Counted from the first letter of the stretch, positions 34,101 through 42,490 are shown. The stretch: 64,000 nt of DNA from Chamaelirium japonicum (GCA_947650365.1 OX393549.1:90310111-90374110), one strand, 5' to 3'. The notes: generated from the letters alone by a model not told the origin. Program-made: numbers and translations.

Positions 34101-35525
34101 ACTACTTTAATTCTATTTGGGTAAACAAAATGGAGACCCAAGGAAGATGGGATGCTATCACATTGTTTCTTGGGCTAGCAAAAACACCGTTGGTAGTAAC
34201 AATGCAAAGGACATTAGTAAGAGTTGGAGATGGAAAATCCCTTTTGATACCTCCAAAATTTGCGGCTAACGGATTAACACTCCATGTTTTATGATCTAGA
34301 TTTGAAACAATAAATTACTTGCCTAATCTTTTATAGGTTTAATGTATAAACCTCCACTTCAAATATTTCTCAATTTCTCGAAGGTTACCAGAATAACAGC
34401 TTGTTTGGTTACGTGTAGTTGACACTACACGGTGGAGTGGGGACTGAACGCGTGCAGTTGGAACACACAGCCTTTTACTGCGTGTTCCAATTACATGATT
34501 TTATATAGGAATTCATTGTTATCAGTTATGTGCCTAAATAGTTATCAAGTCCGATCTCCAACAGCTTCGGAGCTTTTGGAAAAACGGTTGGGTTCGTAAC
34601 ATTTGGTATCAGAGCCTGCCCCACGTCCAAAGTTCAAATTCCGGAAGGGACGCCCTATAGGCTAGATTAAAATACTGGTAGGTGAGTGGAAGCCACAAAA
34701 AGAGAAAAAGGGCTACCATCGAGCCAGTATCGATAGAGTGGGCGAACGAGGACGTCGGCCGCGGAAGCATGGTGGTATGTTATGTGCCTAAATAGTTATC
34801 GAGCCCGATCTCCAACAGCTTCGGAGCTTTTGGAAAAACGGTCGGGTTCGTAACATTCACACAGGCGGGAGTTGAAACTGCGCGCGTTTAGAGCTACTGC
34901 ACCAAACCAAATAGAACGCGGGGTGCGGTGTTGACTCGCGAGCTCTAACTACACGGAACCAAGTTTTGCATGACATTGTCGATGCTTCCATGGGATATGG
35001 TTTCCGATTAAGTAGTTTTCGCGGCGGGTTTAGGAGCAATTAAAATCATTAATATATCAAAGAACTACTGGAATCTAAGAAAATGCAAGATACCCATAAG
35101 AATGAATCGAGGCGAAATGCGAAGCTCACATTGATAAGCTCTCCGAGCGGGGGCTGGGCTCCGGTACCGACTGCGGTGTCGCAGTAGCCAAGCCCTGACT
35201 TCACGAAGCTCAGGTCGCAGAGCGGGTCCCCGACCGTGGCGAAGTACTGGATTCTCGTGGCGCTTGCGTCGGAACCCGGAATCGTGGATGCTAAGAGCCC
35301 GATACCCAGTTCGAGTAGCCTCCTCCTGCTTCCAGAAATCGATCCCAAATAGGAGGAGGAGGAGGAGGAGGATGATGAAGCCTCCTCCACTGTGACTCCA
35401 TTAGAGAGAGAAGAAGATAAAGAAGGAAAGGGGGGAGAGGAGGAAATGGTGGGCTTGTTGCATTTGGGGAGTGGGGGAAAAAGGCGGGGATTCGAAACCG
35501 AAACGGATAGCGTGGAGATGGCCAT
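16117..35525 (-). CDS. Thylakoid-lumen FKBP-type peptidyl-prolyl isomerase, FKBP16-1/16-2-like (four exons, 3' end outside window)
   Basis: The spliced CDS joins 35130-35525, 32107-32199, 16307-16367 and 16117-16185. All introns are GT-AG and the reading frame is continuous. Residues 1-55 are a serine-rich transit peptide. SRRRLLELGIGLLA followed by DASA looks like a twin-arginine signal for the thylakoid lumen. The FKBP domain begins after ATRIQYFATVGDPLC and shows GELIN, HYTARFADGTVFDSSY, RPLTMRIGVGK, LPGLDQGILGG, GGKRKLLIPPKLAYGPEP and AGCFSG. FKBPs catalyse proline cis-trans isomerisation or act as assembly factors. FKBP16-2 is known as a lumenal subunit of the chloroplast NDH complex, but I cannot separate it from FKBP16-1 here. 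The Trp of the classic active site is Leu, common in lumenal FKBPs. The final exon lies left of the window. Introns are 2.9 kb, 15.7 kb, 121 bp and over 16 kb, expanded by nested transposons. No disabling mutation is visible. Confidence 0.9.
16307..16367 (-). CDS. FKBP exon 3
   Basis: 61 bp between acceptor GTGCAG and donor GTACAA. It encodes VLPGLDQGILGG and GVPPMLI and joins exon 2 in phase 0 and exon 4 in phase 1. Confidence 0.9.
16985..17395 (+). pseudogene. LINE 3'-end fragment (zf-RVT region)
   Basis: The frame at 16997-17191 contains NANHLFLDYPFSNSIWSTI, the zinc-finger-like motif found downstream of plant LINE reverse transcriptases. A following frame reads ETWKERNDRIFKG, typical of the same C-terminal region. 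A short A-rich stretch near 17380-17398 may be the remains of a poly(A) tail. Frameshifts and truncation make it non-functional. It lies in FKBP intron 2. Confidence 0.65.
17677..17848 (-). repeat. 3' LTR of the chimeric element
   Basis: 172 bp beginning TGTTACAAAGAGAGAGGG on the plus strand and ending CTACATCTAATA. It is about 95 percent similar by eye to 21457-21627. Confidence 0.85.
18480..19455. repeat. GC-rich tandem array with an inverted end
   Basis: Degenerate units contain GAGCGCAGGGC, GGCACTAGTGCAGGCG and ACCGACAAAGCGCAAGGG. From about 19352 the same words appear as their complement (GCCCTGCACTCT, CGCCCTTGCGCTC), so the array can fold back on itself. Long frames on the minus strand with CALRSTGP-type repeats are products of the array. 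Confidence 0.8.
19490..21443 (+). pseudogene. Copia integrase-RT fragment (antisense cargo)
   Basis: The order is a pre-integrase region (VGGLYHLEYF, then LWHRRLGHVSESRLKSLF), the integrase core (MHSDIWGPA, FIDDYSRFTWVYLL, TFRSDCAREYLSS), a stop at 20059, further integrase (AERK-like DERKHRHILE), a second stop near 20170 and a shortened linker. RT follows from about 20880 with WKWVFKIK-like NPISCKWVFKIK, QMDVKNTFLHGD, AIYGLKQAPRAWFERF and LLYVDDMILTGD. It ends immediately after the catalytic YVDD motif. RNase H, protease and gag are absent. Stops and the truncation make it dead as a polymerase gene. Confidence 0.85.
21445..21456 (-). promoter_or_regulatory. Primer-binding site of the chimeric element
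   Basis: Minus-strand TGGTATCAGAGC matches the Met-tRNA PBS seen in the other Copia elements here and directly follows the 5' LTR. On the plus strand the same bases are in frame with the RT fragment and read G-S-D-T codons. Confidence 0.85.
21457..21627 (-). repeat. 5' LTR of the chimeric element
   Basis: 171 bp, homologous to 17677-17848. Target duplication GTCTT follows at 21628. Confidence 0.85.
22867..23193 (+). pseudogene. Proline-rich frame related to the gag-only element
   Basis: The 108-residue frame has PTEPPILVEPSPLPLVEPPP and a tail, LVPTVFV-like, reading FIELDLPPRPGYSVCY. This parallels the proline-rich region and tail of the protein at 5989-6669. The gag core upstream is degenerate. 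Function unknown; most likely a decayed retroelement frame. Confidence 0.5.
23421..23795. other. Unrecognised AT-rich stretch
   Basis: Repeated GAAATATTTCG and GTGAAAATATTG words occur at 23455-23535. No gene or element ends were recognised. It separates two retrotransposons in FKBP intron 2. Confidence 0.4.
23796..23934 (+). repeat. 5' LTR of the Copia element
   Basis: 139 bp. It starts TATTAATGTATAGAG (the 3' copy has the canonical TGTTAATG) and ends CTGCTAACA directly before the PBS. Confidence 0.88.
23964..28487 (+). pseudogene. Copia gag-pol frame with five in-frame stops
   Basis: One reading frame runs the full length without any frameshift. It is broken only by stops at 24525 (TGA), 25521 (TAA), 25782, 26721 and 27612 (TAG). 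The N-terminal third is proline-rich low-complexity sequence in place of a recognisable gag. A 117-bp tandem duplication at about 24961-25194 encodes two copies of DRLQxFEExLFRYLAST. Protease reads WIFNSGASCHLT, with Asn replacing the catalytic Asp of DSGA. Integrase shows LWHRRLGHIS, CTGCRLAKH, HSDV, FWSDCAQEYLS and GVAERKHRH. RT has TNAFLHSD, AIYGLKQAPRAWFERF and YVDDMIIT. RNase H has YSDADWAGD, SSTETEY and DNRSAIQIASNPVFHERTKH. With these stops and the protease change it is inactive. Confidence 0.93.
28488..28500 (+). promoter_or_regulatory. Polypurine tract
   Basis: GAGTTTGAGGGGGAG lies directly upstream of the 3' LTR and overlaps the end of the RNase H frame. It is the plus-strand priming site of Copia elements. 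Confidence 0.85.
28574..30023 (+). mobile_element. Solo LTR nested in the Copia 3' LTR
   Basis: 1450 bp starting TGATGTGGACATC and ending GTTTTGCATCA. A perfect duplication, TATAT, lies at 28569-28573 and 30024-30028. Removing it restores CATGTACATATATATTGGG, identical to the uninterrupted 5' LTR. A TTTATAAAAG promoter-like word is at 28758 and AATGAAATAAAA follows at 28796. The middle (28925-29480) is extremely C-rich, which creates long G-rich frames on the other strand that are not genes. Confidence 0.92.
30096..30185 (+). pseudogene. Copia RNase H C-terminal tail
   Basis: EQIADFFTKSHPTPRFRSLI then GKFLVHDPS and a stop: the conserved end of a Copia polyprotein, from a family different from the neighbour at 23796. 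It is cut off on its left exactly at the end of that neighbour's LTR. Confidence 0.8.
30200..30352 (+). repeat. Copia LTR (3' LTR of the truncated element)
   Basis: TGTTAAGATG...TTTGTCACA, preceded by the PPT AGTTTGAAGGGGGGG and followed by a PBS-like TGGTATCAAAGC at 30353-30364. A 3' LTR should not be followed by a PBS, so this is a junction. Confidence 0.75.
30353..30553 (+). mobile_element. TRIM-like partial unit (PBS, spacer, PPT, LTR)
   Basis: After the PBS at 30353-30364 come about 53 bp of spacer, a PPT (GTGAGGGGGG) and an LTR-like sequence from 30428 (TGTTGAGATGTTC, then AGTCCCACATCGGTAATGG) to about 30553. Spacer and LTR resemble the unit at 14638-14935: TTGCCAC and CGTGAG words in the spacer, CCCACATCGGT, TATACCCG and CTTACAA in the LTR. 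Its right limit is uncertain. Confidence 0.65.
30554..30982. other. FKBP intron 2 sequence
   Basis: No gene or complete element recognised. Confidence 0.4.
30983..31570. repeat. 294-bp tandem duplication (two copies)
   Basis: 30983-31276 and 31277-31570 are near identical; the second has one short insertion (GACAATATAAAA against GAATATAAAA) and very few substitutions. Frames inside have stops or match no family I recognise. It lies in FKBP intron 2, about 0.5 kb from exon 2. Confidence 0.92.
31571..32106. other. FKBP intron 2, exon 2-proximal
   Basis: AT-rich intron sequence ending at the exon 2 donor (minus-strand GTAATT at 32101-32106). Nothing else recognised. Confidence 0.5.
32107..32199 (-). 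CDS. FKBP exon 2
   Basis: 93 bp (31 codons) between acceptor CATTACAG and donor GTAATT. It encodes IHYTARFADGTVFDSSYKRG and RPLTMRIGVGK, containing the Phe-Asp pair of the FKBP binding pocket. Phase 0 at both ends. Confidence 0.93.
32340..32692. mobile_element. Foldback MITE in FKBP intron 1
   Basis: The left arm CAAATTACAAAAACCTCCCC is mirrored by GGGGATGTTTTTGTAATT on the right. Further inside, GGACCAATATGAAA mirrors TTTCATATTGGTCC, and GCAGACGGAGCATAG mirrors CTATGCTCCGTCTGC, so nearly the whole element folds. No coding capacity and no certain target duplication. Confidence 0.75.
32693..34516. other. FKBP intron 1 sequence
   Basis: No gene. A small hairpin-rich patch with ACCGGTACCAGTACCGATACC lies near 33160. 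A region at 34060-34290 reads like a decayed LINE frame (VSWASKN-like) but is too short to call. Confidence 0.4.
34517..34855 (+). mobile_element. TRIM retrotransposon, 339 bp
   Basis: LTRs 34517-34601 and 34778-34855 end GGGTTCGTAACA. The left copy carries a 7-bp insertion (CAGTTAT) near its start. The PBS, TTGGTATCAGAGC (34603-34615), follows the 5' LTR, and a purine-rich GCGGAAGCATGGTGGTA precedes the 3' LTR. The flanks TTCAT and TTCAC are a near-perfect target duplication. All cis signals fit in 339 bp, with no coding capacity. It lies in FKBP intron 1. Confidence 0.88.
35130..35525 (-). CDS. FKBP exon 1 (start codon and targeting sequence)
   Basis: The first ATG of the frame is at 35523-35525; upstream codons in the same frame lack another ATG. 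The exon encodes the plastid transit peptide, the SRRRLL twin-arginine signal, the TVGDPLC segment and GELIN, then donor GTGAGC. A serine run of nine residues (positions 51-59) comes from a GGA/TCC microsatellite. Confidence 0.92.
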
Positions 35526-35629
35526 TGCAGCTCCCTCCACCGATTCTCTCCTTCTCTATCCCCAAGTGGTGGGCGTTCGGGTTAAAAAGGGGCTCCTTTC
35601 AAAGGGTTGGTCGGTTGGGTTTGGCTAAC

Positions 35630-35735
35630 AGTTATAGTTTGCTTTGGCTGACAAGTTTGGTTGGGCTCAAACCGCGCCCGACCCGACGTGACCAACCCAA
35701 TGGGTTGGTCAGGTTGGTATGGGTTGGGTTGAGAT
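35630..35735. repeat. Inverted-repeat-rich sequence in the FKBP 5' flank
   Basis: GACCAACCCAATGGGTTGGTC forms a near-perfect hairpin, with GGGTTGG and CCCGACCC words around it. It begins about 105 bp upstream of the FKBP start codon. It resembles the GGGTC/GACCC-rich MITEs nearby but no ends were found. Confidence 0.5.
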
Positions 35736-35843
35736 TTTGAAAGGGAAACTTTACGCATACCCCACGATATTGATAGAGCTAACCTCGATTACCATAGGTT
35801 TCTTATCGGCTTGATTTTATTTTTAAAAACAGCAAGCCGATGT

Positions 35844-36150
35844 AGAGATGGCAATGGTGCAGTTTAAAATCAAAAATCACGGTAAACCGTATCGTATGGT
35901 GCGGTTTTGGTTTGCCAAAATAGAAAACCATCGCTGTGCGGTTTCGGTTTTCAATTTTGGTGTAGCAGTGCGGTTTCGATCTTGGCCAAAACTGCATAAA
36001 ACTGAACCGTTTAGGCCATTATAATGATAAACCGCGGTGCACTGGTGCGGTTTCGATTTTACATAATGGTAAATCGTCGCGGTGCAGTGTGGTTTCGGTG
36101 TTGCGGTGCAGTTTCGGTTTTACCAAAAAATGCACCGTTGTCATCCCTGA
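35844..36150. mobile_element. hAT-type MITE, 307 bp
   Basis: Ends AGAGATGGCAATGG and CCGTTGTCATCCCTGA are inverted. The flanks GCCGATGT and GCCAACGT are an 8-bp duplication with two mismatches. The interior is made of GTGCGGTTTCGGTTT-type words. It lies in the FKBP upstream region. Confidence 0.75.
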
Positions 36151-36410
36151 GCCAACGTGTCCTCCAATTAATATCCCATCCCACCTTATATCCTACCCCT
36201 TTTCTCTCCCCATACTCACCTCATAGCCCCACCACGTAACCCTCTCCATATTCACACCTGTTGTAGTAGATGGAAGAAGACAATAAAATCAAGGCTTAAA
36301 TGCACGTATCAGATGCTAAAAGGGTATTTCTCCCCTCTCATAAAATAAGACTGTTGTAGGGTTACCAATGAATCGCTCACAAGATACAACAAGCCTTTAT
36401 GATTCTGCAC
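36151..36410. other. Intergenic sequence
   Basis: No gene recognised; C- and T-rich stretch at 36170-36250. Confidence 0.4.
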
Positions 36411-36419
36411 TCAACAAAA

Positions 36420-37130
36420 GTGACAAAGTTGTTTTGGATGGAAGCTGTTACATGGCATTTTGCCTTCCAATCAACTCTTGGTGCACAGGGGTCTGAGTCT
36501 ACCTTTAGGATGCAACAGATGTTTTGCGCCTGTGGATAACATAAATCATGCCCTATGTGATTGCCCTCATTACGTAGCCATTTGGGATGAGGTTTACAAT
36601 TGGGCAAACATATCACCGGGATTGCATGTCTCTTCTGTTGAAGATTTCAAGCTTGTTTTGCAAGGTGCAAATAATTGTCCATCCAGATTCCATAAGTTCC
36701 CGCCTAAGCTGCTTCAGGCCTTATGGTAAATCTGAAAATCCCGTAATAATGCTATCTTTCAGGGGTTATATGAAGGACCTCGTTTGGCGGCTTCCCGCAT
36801 TGTTTCCTTATACAAGGAACTCATTTTGCCCGGTGGTCTATCTACACTACTATGGCTGACTGCAACCATTTTTGGTGCAATGGACTCCTCCATTTTCAAG
36901 GGGAACTTAAACTTAATTTTGATGGTTCGGTAGACCATGATAGCGGGTCTGCGGGGAGTGGTTTCCTCATTCGAGACTGGCGAGGTTTTGTGATTTTTGG
37001 GACTGCTTACCTTGTTTTATGCCCTTCTGTGAACTATGCTAAAAAAAAATGGCTCTTTTTTGGGGTTTGTATTTTGTTTCTATTTTTTTTTCCCACAGGT
37101 CCCACTTTGGATTGAAGGGGATTCTCTACA
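36420..37130 (+). pseudogene. LINE C-terminal fragment (zf-RVT and RNase H-like)
   Basis: One frame (36460-36729) carries PSNQLLVHRGLSLPLGCNRC, then INHALCDCPHYVAIWDEV, the zinc-finger-like motif after plant LINE reverse transcriptases. A second frame (36852-37115) has LKLNFDGSVD and GSGFLIRDWRGFV, the start of the plant LINE RNase H domain with its first catalytic Asp. The two frames are out of phase and the RT itself is missing, so this is a dead 5'-truncated copy. Confidence 0.8.
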
Positions 37131-37259
37131 CATCATATAATAACTCGGAGTCCTTCGACCATTTGACTCCATTATTGAAGAATGCCAACGAATGGCATCG
37201 TTTTCTCCCTTAGTGTGATGGTCTTACATCTATCGGGAAGCCATTATCATCATTTTTGA

Positions 37260-38078
37260 GTTACACTCCCACTTGTTTAAAAATTTGACTAGCACCCCCA
37301 TCCCATCTACGAGCTGTCTGTGGGCGTTTGGCGGGCTGAGTTGGCTTTCATGAGCTGAACTTCAGCGATTGTGATTTTAATAACCTTTCAAGCTTAATCA
37401 AACGTCTGAGATTAATTTCTCGAAAGCTAGCCATAAAAGATTAAGAGAGAAATATATGCCCTCTTGGCATATAAACTAACCCCAATCTACATAATCCTTC
37501 TCCATTATTTTCCTTAGAAAAGTTATACGTCAGCCCTAGGACACAAAAGTACACTCTACATGCTTTACTTATCAAACCAAAGGAAACTTTTAAAATTTTT
37601 AAATCATAAAAAAAAAAAACCCTACAAACCAAGAAAGATCATATCATCCAAAACTAGACTACGGAAAAGATTGCTTGCTCTGAAACCCTAAAACCCATTG
37701 TTCCTTGAATCTCAACTCTCTTTTTGTAAAGAAATGAGGAATATCTAGATGAGGAAAACAAGAAAACCATGAACACATGCAAGATCCAAATCAATTCAGT
37801 TTTTCATTGAAATATAAGAAAAATCATGCGAGAAGAATCTTACTTTGGGTGCTCCTTTTTTTTTGGGGAGTGAGAATCTAATTTTAGGAAAGTAATCTTA
37901 GCCATTTGATCAAGTCTGAAAGGTAATTAAAATCCGAACCGTTGATTCAGCCACCCAAGTAAGGACAATATCGGAAGTAGTCCAACTTATGAAAGCTAGA
38001 TCAAACCTCCTAATGCGCACAGACGGCTCGCAGACGGAATAAGGGTATAAATCAATTATTTAAACAGTTGGGGGTGTA
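37260..38078. mobile_element. Foldback element with about 65-bp arms
   Basis: The left end TTACACTCCCACTTGTTTAA and CGAGCTGTCTGTG are mirrored at the right end by CGCACAGACGGCTCG and TTTAAACAGTTGGGGGTGTA. The 690-bp interior has no coding signal. Confidence 0.65.
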
Positions 38079-38259
38079 CTAAAAACTGGAGATAAAATTA
38101 GGGTTGAAAATCAAGATTACTCTTTGTTCTTTGCTCCAACGACTCTGTTCCCTATGATCAATGATGCATTTGGATCATTCATTGAAGAGTAGAAAGCCAT
38201 CCGATTCAAACTTTACATCCAGCCATGACCCGTGTATGTCACTTGTGCCCTCCCAGCCA

Positions 38260-38785
38260 CAACCCCCCCCCCCCCCCCCCCCCCCCCATTTTTTTTAGGA
38301 AGAAACCCATCTTAGGAGATGGTTTCGAGCTGCAGTCCCAACAACCTTTCCATTTGAGCTCAGCCCTCTATGGACTAAAATGCCCCTCATCCTATTTCAA
38401 ATTTAGGTTTCCTGCCCTGCCACACCCCCTCCACTGGACTAAAACGAACACCCCCCTCCCCCCCGTCGCCACTGGGCCTAACCGAACCCCCCTCCCCCCC
38501 AGCCAGACCTAATCTACAGGCCATAGGATGAACCCTAGAACTTGAAATCCCAACCCTAACCGATTCTCCACTGCAACTGTTGCCGCCTTCGCCTCCGCCG
38601 CTTCCGCCCCACCCGTCGGACCTGACGAGGGAGGAGGGCAGGTGAGGGTGGTCTCAGGATTAAAAAGATTACGATGGGTTTTTCCTAAAGTTAGGATTGA
38701 TTAGAGGGGTTGGGGCTTAAATGAAAAGTTTCACTTGGTTTATCCCCAATGTGGGGTTAGTTAGAGGGGGTCTTACGCTAATTAC
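38260..38785. repeat. Dispersed repeat, copy 1 (poly-C start)
   Basis: A run of about 30 C (38263-38288) is followed by sequence shared with 59740-60313: GTGAGGGTGGTCT, AAATGAAAAGTTTCACT and TAGAGGG-type words, with an ACCGCAAAAAAG end. Copy 2 ends in poly-A. It could be a retroposon, but no ends are proven. Confidence 0.6.
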
Positions 38786-39095
38786 CGCAAAAAAGAAGAC
38801 TGGGTACTCAATTCATAACCGTTCCTTTAGCCAGCAGGTCCTTGGTAGTTGGTACTAGAGTTTTCCTTGCAAACTGTACAGCTGACGAGCGAATCGATCA
38901 TAACCGTTCCATTGGCCAGGGAGTCCGAGCTGAGTGCAATTCACTGGTGGGGCTGGGTGCAAGGACGGTGTGATCAGATGCCACGTTAGTTGTACCCAGA
39001 TTTGGGAGGAAACCACTCGTAGCAAACAACATTTTCCCTAGGATGGGCCCCGCGTGATAAATAGGAGGAGAAAATTTTGATGAACTCTTTGATGG
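38786..39095. other. Intergenic sequence
   Basis: Nothing recognised. Confidence 0.4.
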
Positions 39096-39103
39096 GGTTC
39101 GAC

Positions 39104-39609
39104 TAGGGGTGGCAATCCTTGACCCGACCCACCAACCCGACCCGAACCCGACCCGAAGTTAGCGGGTTTGGGTTTGGCCTAAACGGGTTCGGGTCATAAA
39201 CGGGTCGACCCGATTGACCCGTTTATTTAATGGGTCGGGCTCGGGTTTGTACTTATAACCCGACTTGACCCGTTTACCAAATAGGTCGTGTCAACCCGAC
39301 CCGAGCCAACCCGAACCTATCCGACCCAACCCGATCAGACCCGGCCCAATCTGACTTGTCTTGACCCAACCCGGCAAGTTTACATGGGTTTTGTTGACCC
39401 AACCCGAGCCAACCTGACCCCACACGATCCGATTCGTTTAGTAAACGGGTTAAACGGGTCAGGTCGGGTCAACCCGTTTATTTGGCGGGTCGGGTTTGGG
39501 TTTAAGTTTTTGACCCATTTATTAAACGGGTTGGGTGTTTTGCCCTTATACCTATGTCTCAACCCAACCCGAACCCGACCCGACCCGACCCGACCCTTTG
39601 CCACCCCTA
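39104..39609. mobile_element. hAT-type MITE, 506 bp, GACCCG-rich
   Basis: Ends TAGGGGTGGCAA and TTTGCCACCCCTA are inverted. The 8-bp flanks GGTTCGAC (39096-39103) and GGTTCAAC (39610-39617) differ at one base. The interior repeats GACCCG and CGGGTC and can fold along its length. It belongs to the same family as the array at 51029-53110. Confidence 0.88.
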
Positions 39610-40147
39610 GGTTCAACTCCTCCCCCCCCTGATGATCGTCATTTGTCTCTCCTACCGATCGACCATTTGGGGAACATCATGTGCATTTTGAAAATCAACG
39701 ATTACGATCTAAACCATGGGATGAACCCAAGGGGATACCACCAGCTCCGGTTGCCGCCCACCACCTGCCATCCCCGCCAATCACCGTCCCTGTCAGCCAC
39801 AACCGCCACCATCGCGGCCGGCGACCACCCCTGCCGACTGTCAGCGGCAGTGTGGCCAGCTGTCGATAGGAGTGGTCGTCGGAGGCGGTGGTGGCGGAGG
39901 TTGATGACGACAAGTGCTGGACGGCCGACAAGGATGGTGGCATCCCCTCTTGGGTTCATCCCCTGACCTAGATCTTGCCAGTTGGTTTTCAAATCGCCAT
40001 ATGTCACCCCCCCAAATCGCTAACAATCGATAGGAGAGATGATCATTAGTGGAGAGGAGCTGAACCCACTTTGATGACCTGTTGACTATGACTGACCAGT
40101 GGCAGCCACTGGTCGATCATAGTTATTGGCCATCAAAATTTTTGTTT
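39610..40147. other. Intergenic sequence
   Basis: GC-rich; contains an inverted pair (ATTACGATCTAAACCATGGG at 39701 and a CCTGACCTAGATCTTGCCAG region). No convincing gene. Confidence 0.35.
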
Positions 40148-40156
40148 AAATAGGAG

Positions 40157-41013
40157 TATGCATGTTAATTAGGCCCTCCCAAAAGGGCATTCGGTGCGTC
40201 AAAGCCCATCTAAAGCCTGGCCCGGCCTGTCTTTTTCAGTCACTAAGTCGAGCCCAGGCTTAGTGTTTTCTAGCCCGGCCCGATCCGCCTACGGTATATA
40301 ATTATATATATAATAATTATATTAATTATATATATATATATATTTATTATAGAACAAAGAGGAGGGGGGCTCATCGGCTGAAGCCTGAGGAACCCTTTGA
40401 CTAGGTTGACCCAGATCGGAACTGAAACGCCTCTCTCTCGTGCTAAATTCAATTGAAAAGGATTTAAAATTTGGAGCAATACTATAATATTTTTTATTTT
40501 ATTATGTCTCTCTCGCTCAAGCCATAACCCTAGCCCTAACTCTAACGAATCTGAGCCTCAGCCGATTGCCTCTCTCTTTCTCGATCCAAATCGAATCATC
40601 GCATCCAAAGCCTCCTCACCTCCAAAGGGTTCTTTGAGTTCTTTCATCTTTGATCTCTCTCTCTCTTAATTTCTCAACCAAAACATGATCATTGGACATG
40701 GTTTATGTTTTTAAGACATTTTTTGGGTAAAAAATTTCTTGTGGTGTGGATTTTGTTGGATATAGTTCATCTTCTTTCTCTCTCTCAATCCAATTAGATT
40801 ATTGGATTTATTTAGACCCAGTTTGTGTTTTTTTTTTTTCAACAAATCCTCATCTTGAGACAAGGTTATTCGGAATGCAAAGGAATGATTGAAAGCCTCA
40901 AGCCTGGCCCGAGCCCTCAAAGGACTAAGCTAGGGCTAGGGCCCACCTATATATGTAAGGGCTGGGCCCGGGCTTATCTAAGCCCGGCCCAAGCCTGGCC
41001 CGTTGATAACCCT
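40157..41013. mobile_element. Possible DNA element with 9-bp duplication
   Basis: AAATAGGAG flanks the stretch at 40148-40156 and 41014-41022. The outer parts are rich in GCCCGGCCC and GGGCTTAG words in opposite orientations; the centre has TA repeats and CT-rich sequence. A 9-bp duplication would suit a Mutator-like element, but clear terminal inverted repeats are not seen. Confidence 0.4.
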
Positions 41014-41064
41014 AAATAGGAGGGTAGGGATTCTGTTCTCGGGATTCGAGTTTCTTTTACGGAG

Positions 41065-41548
41065 TAGGGGTGGCAAGTGGCAACGGGTTGTATCGTGTCG
41101 GTTCGTGTCGTGTTTAGTTTTGGGTCGTGTCCAAAACCCTTAGACCCTGATCCGACCTGTTTAATTAATCGTGTCTAGATCATAAATTCGTACTCGACCT
41201 GTTTATAAACGGGTAGAGTCGATAAAACCCATTTACCACACGGTCTATTCAGTTGACCCGATCCGACCAAGCCCGACTTGACCCGACCTGACCCGATAGA
41301 CCCACTGGTACATCATATTACAGTATTGGATTACGGGTAGACCCGACCCGACATGACCTATTGAATTTTAAACGGATCTTTCCGGATCTAACGTGTCCAG
41401 ACCCTAAATCCGAACCCAACCCGTTCATTAAACGGCTCTATCGTGTCGACCCGTTTATGACCCGAACCCGTTTAGCCGTGACCCCGTGACCCAGACCCGC
41501 TAACTTCGTTTCGGGTCTGCCGTGTCGGGTCCGAAATTGCCAGCCCTA
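41065..41548. mobile_element. hAT-type MITE, diverged copy
   Basis: TAGGGGTGGCAA at the left and ATTGCCAGCCCTA at the right form the same inverted ends as 39104-39609. ACGGAG occurs on both sides as a partial duplication. The interior has GACCCG/CGGGTC words with more TCGTGTC variants. Confidence 0.72.
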
Positions 41549-42139
41549 CGGAGGGGCACTTTTGTTCCCTCGTCCACCTACACGATGCGTGACGTGTGGT
41601 CCGCATCAGCCTCAACGTCGCGACTGCCATGCACGGGCCGGGTTCAGTACGTCGTCCGGTGGACCCAAGCCATTCACGGGGATTGTGGGTCTCACCACCA
41701 GTTGGGTCAGGTCTGAGGTGATCGAATCTTTCTCACTGTTCACCCCTGTTGTTGCTACTGCCCATTAACCGAATCCTTACACCTTTTACTCCCACTTTTG
41801 ACCACTTCTGCTCACCCCTGCACTATCCAGTACCATTATTACCATCCGATAAAACACTATCACTGCAACATACCTATGCCGTGATCGATCGATCCTCTCG
41901 ACAACATCCATCTGATTTCGATCGCGATGGAACTTAGAAAGACGGTGAAACGAAAAAAAAAAAATTGAAGAGGGGGACTTAGTGTAAGGTTCCTGATAAG
42001 AGATCAGACAACCAGTGTAAAGGACTTGCAACAAGATGATTTTGCGCTAGGTCTTTCCAGAAAAGATGGTTTTAGAGCAGATCACTTCGTTTACTATTCT
42101 CATTTTAAATGATAAAACTATCCCGAATACTAAAATCAC
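41549..42139. other. Intergenic sequence
   Basis: No gene recognised. Confidence 0.4.
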
Positions 42140-42490
42140 AAATTTATCCATATGCATTGTAGTAATGTTACTCTTTATTACCAAAATTTTACTCTTTGCT
42201 GCAATGAAATCGTTGTACAGCTTTTTTTTTAAAGAAATCCCGTCTTCAAATTTTTATATATATAGCAAAGTGAAATCACTGTAGCAAACATTACTATTTT
42301 TTTACCAAAATGTTTCTATTTACAAAGAGGACCATTTTGGTAATAAAGAGTAACATTTGCTACAGTGATTTACTACAGCAAAGCTTTTTAATAAATATTT
42401 TTTTTTAATTGCTATAGTGAAATCACTGTAGCAATTGTTACTTTTTATTTTTGAAATATTACTCTTCATGTGATTTCAATGTACAGTTAC
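42140..42490. mobile_element. Foldback MITE with CACTGTAGCAA arms
   Basis: GAAATCACTGTAGCAA occurs at 42270 and 42420. The reverse complement, TTTGCTACAGTGATT, lies at 42355, with TTACCAAAATTTTACTC and its complement around. It is a compound inverted structure; ends not fixed. Confidence 0.55.

Noticed and set aside
39104-39609. CCCGACC-type repeats as interstitial telomere sequence
   Set aside because: The unit is not the plant telomere CCCTAAA, and the stretch has transposon ends with a target duplication.
39288-39632. Frames in GACCCG-rich DNA, also 51081-53057
   Set aside because: Non-coding MITE and its tandem derivatives; frames follow the repeat unit.
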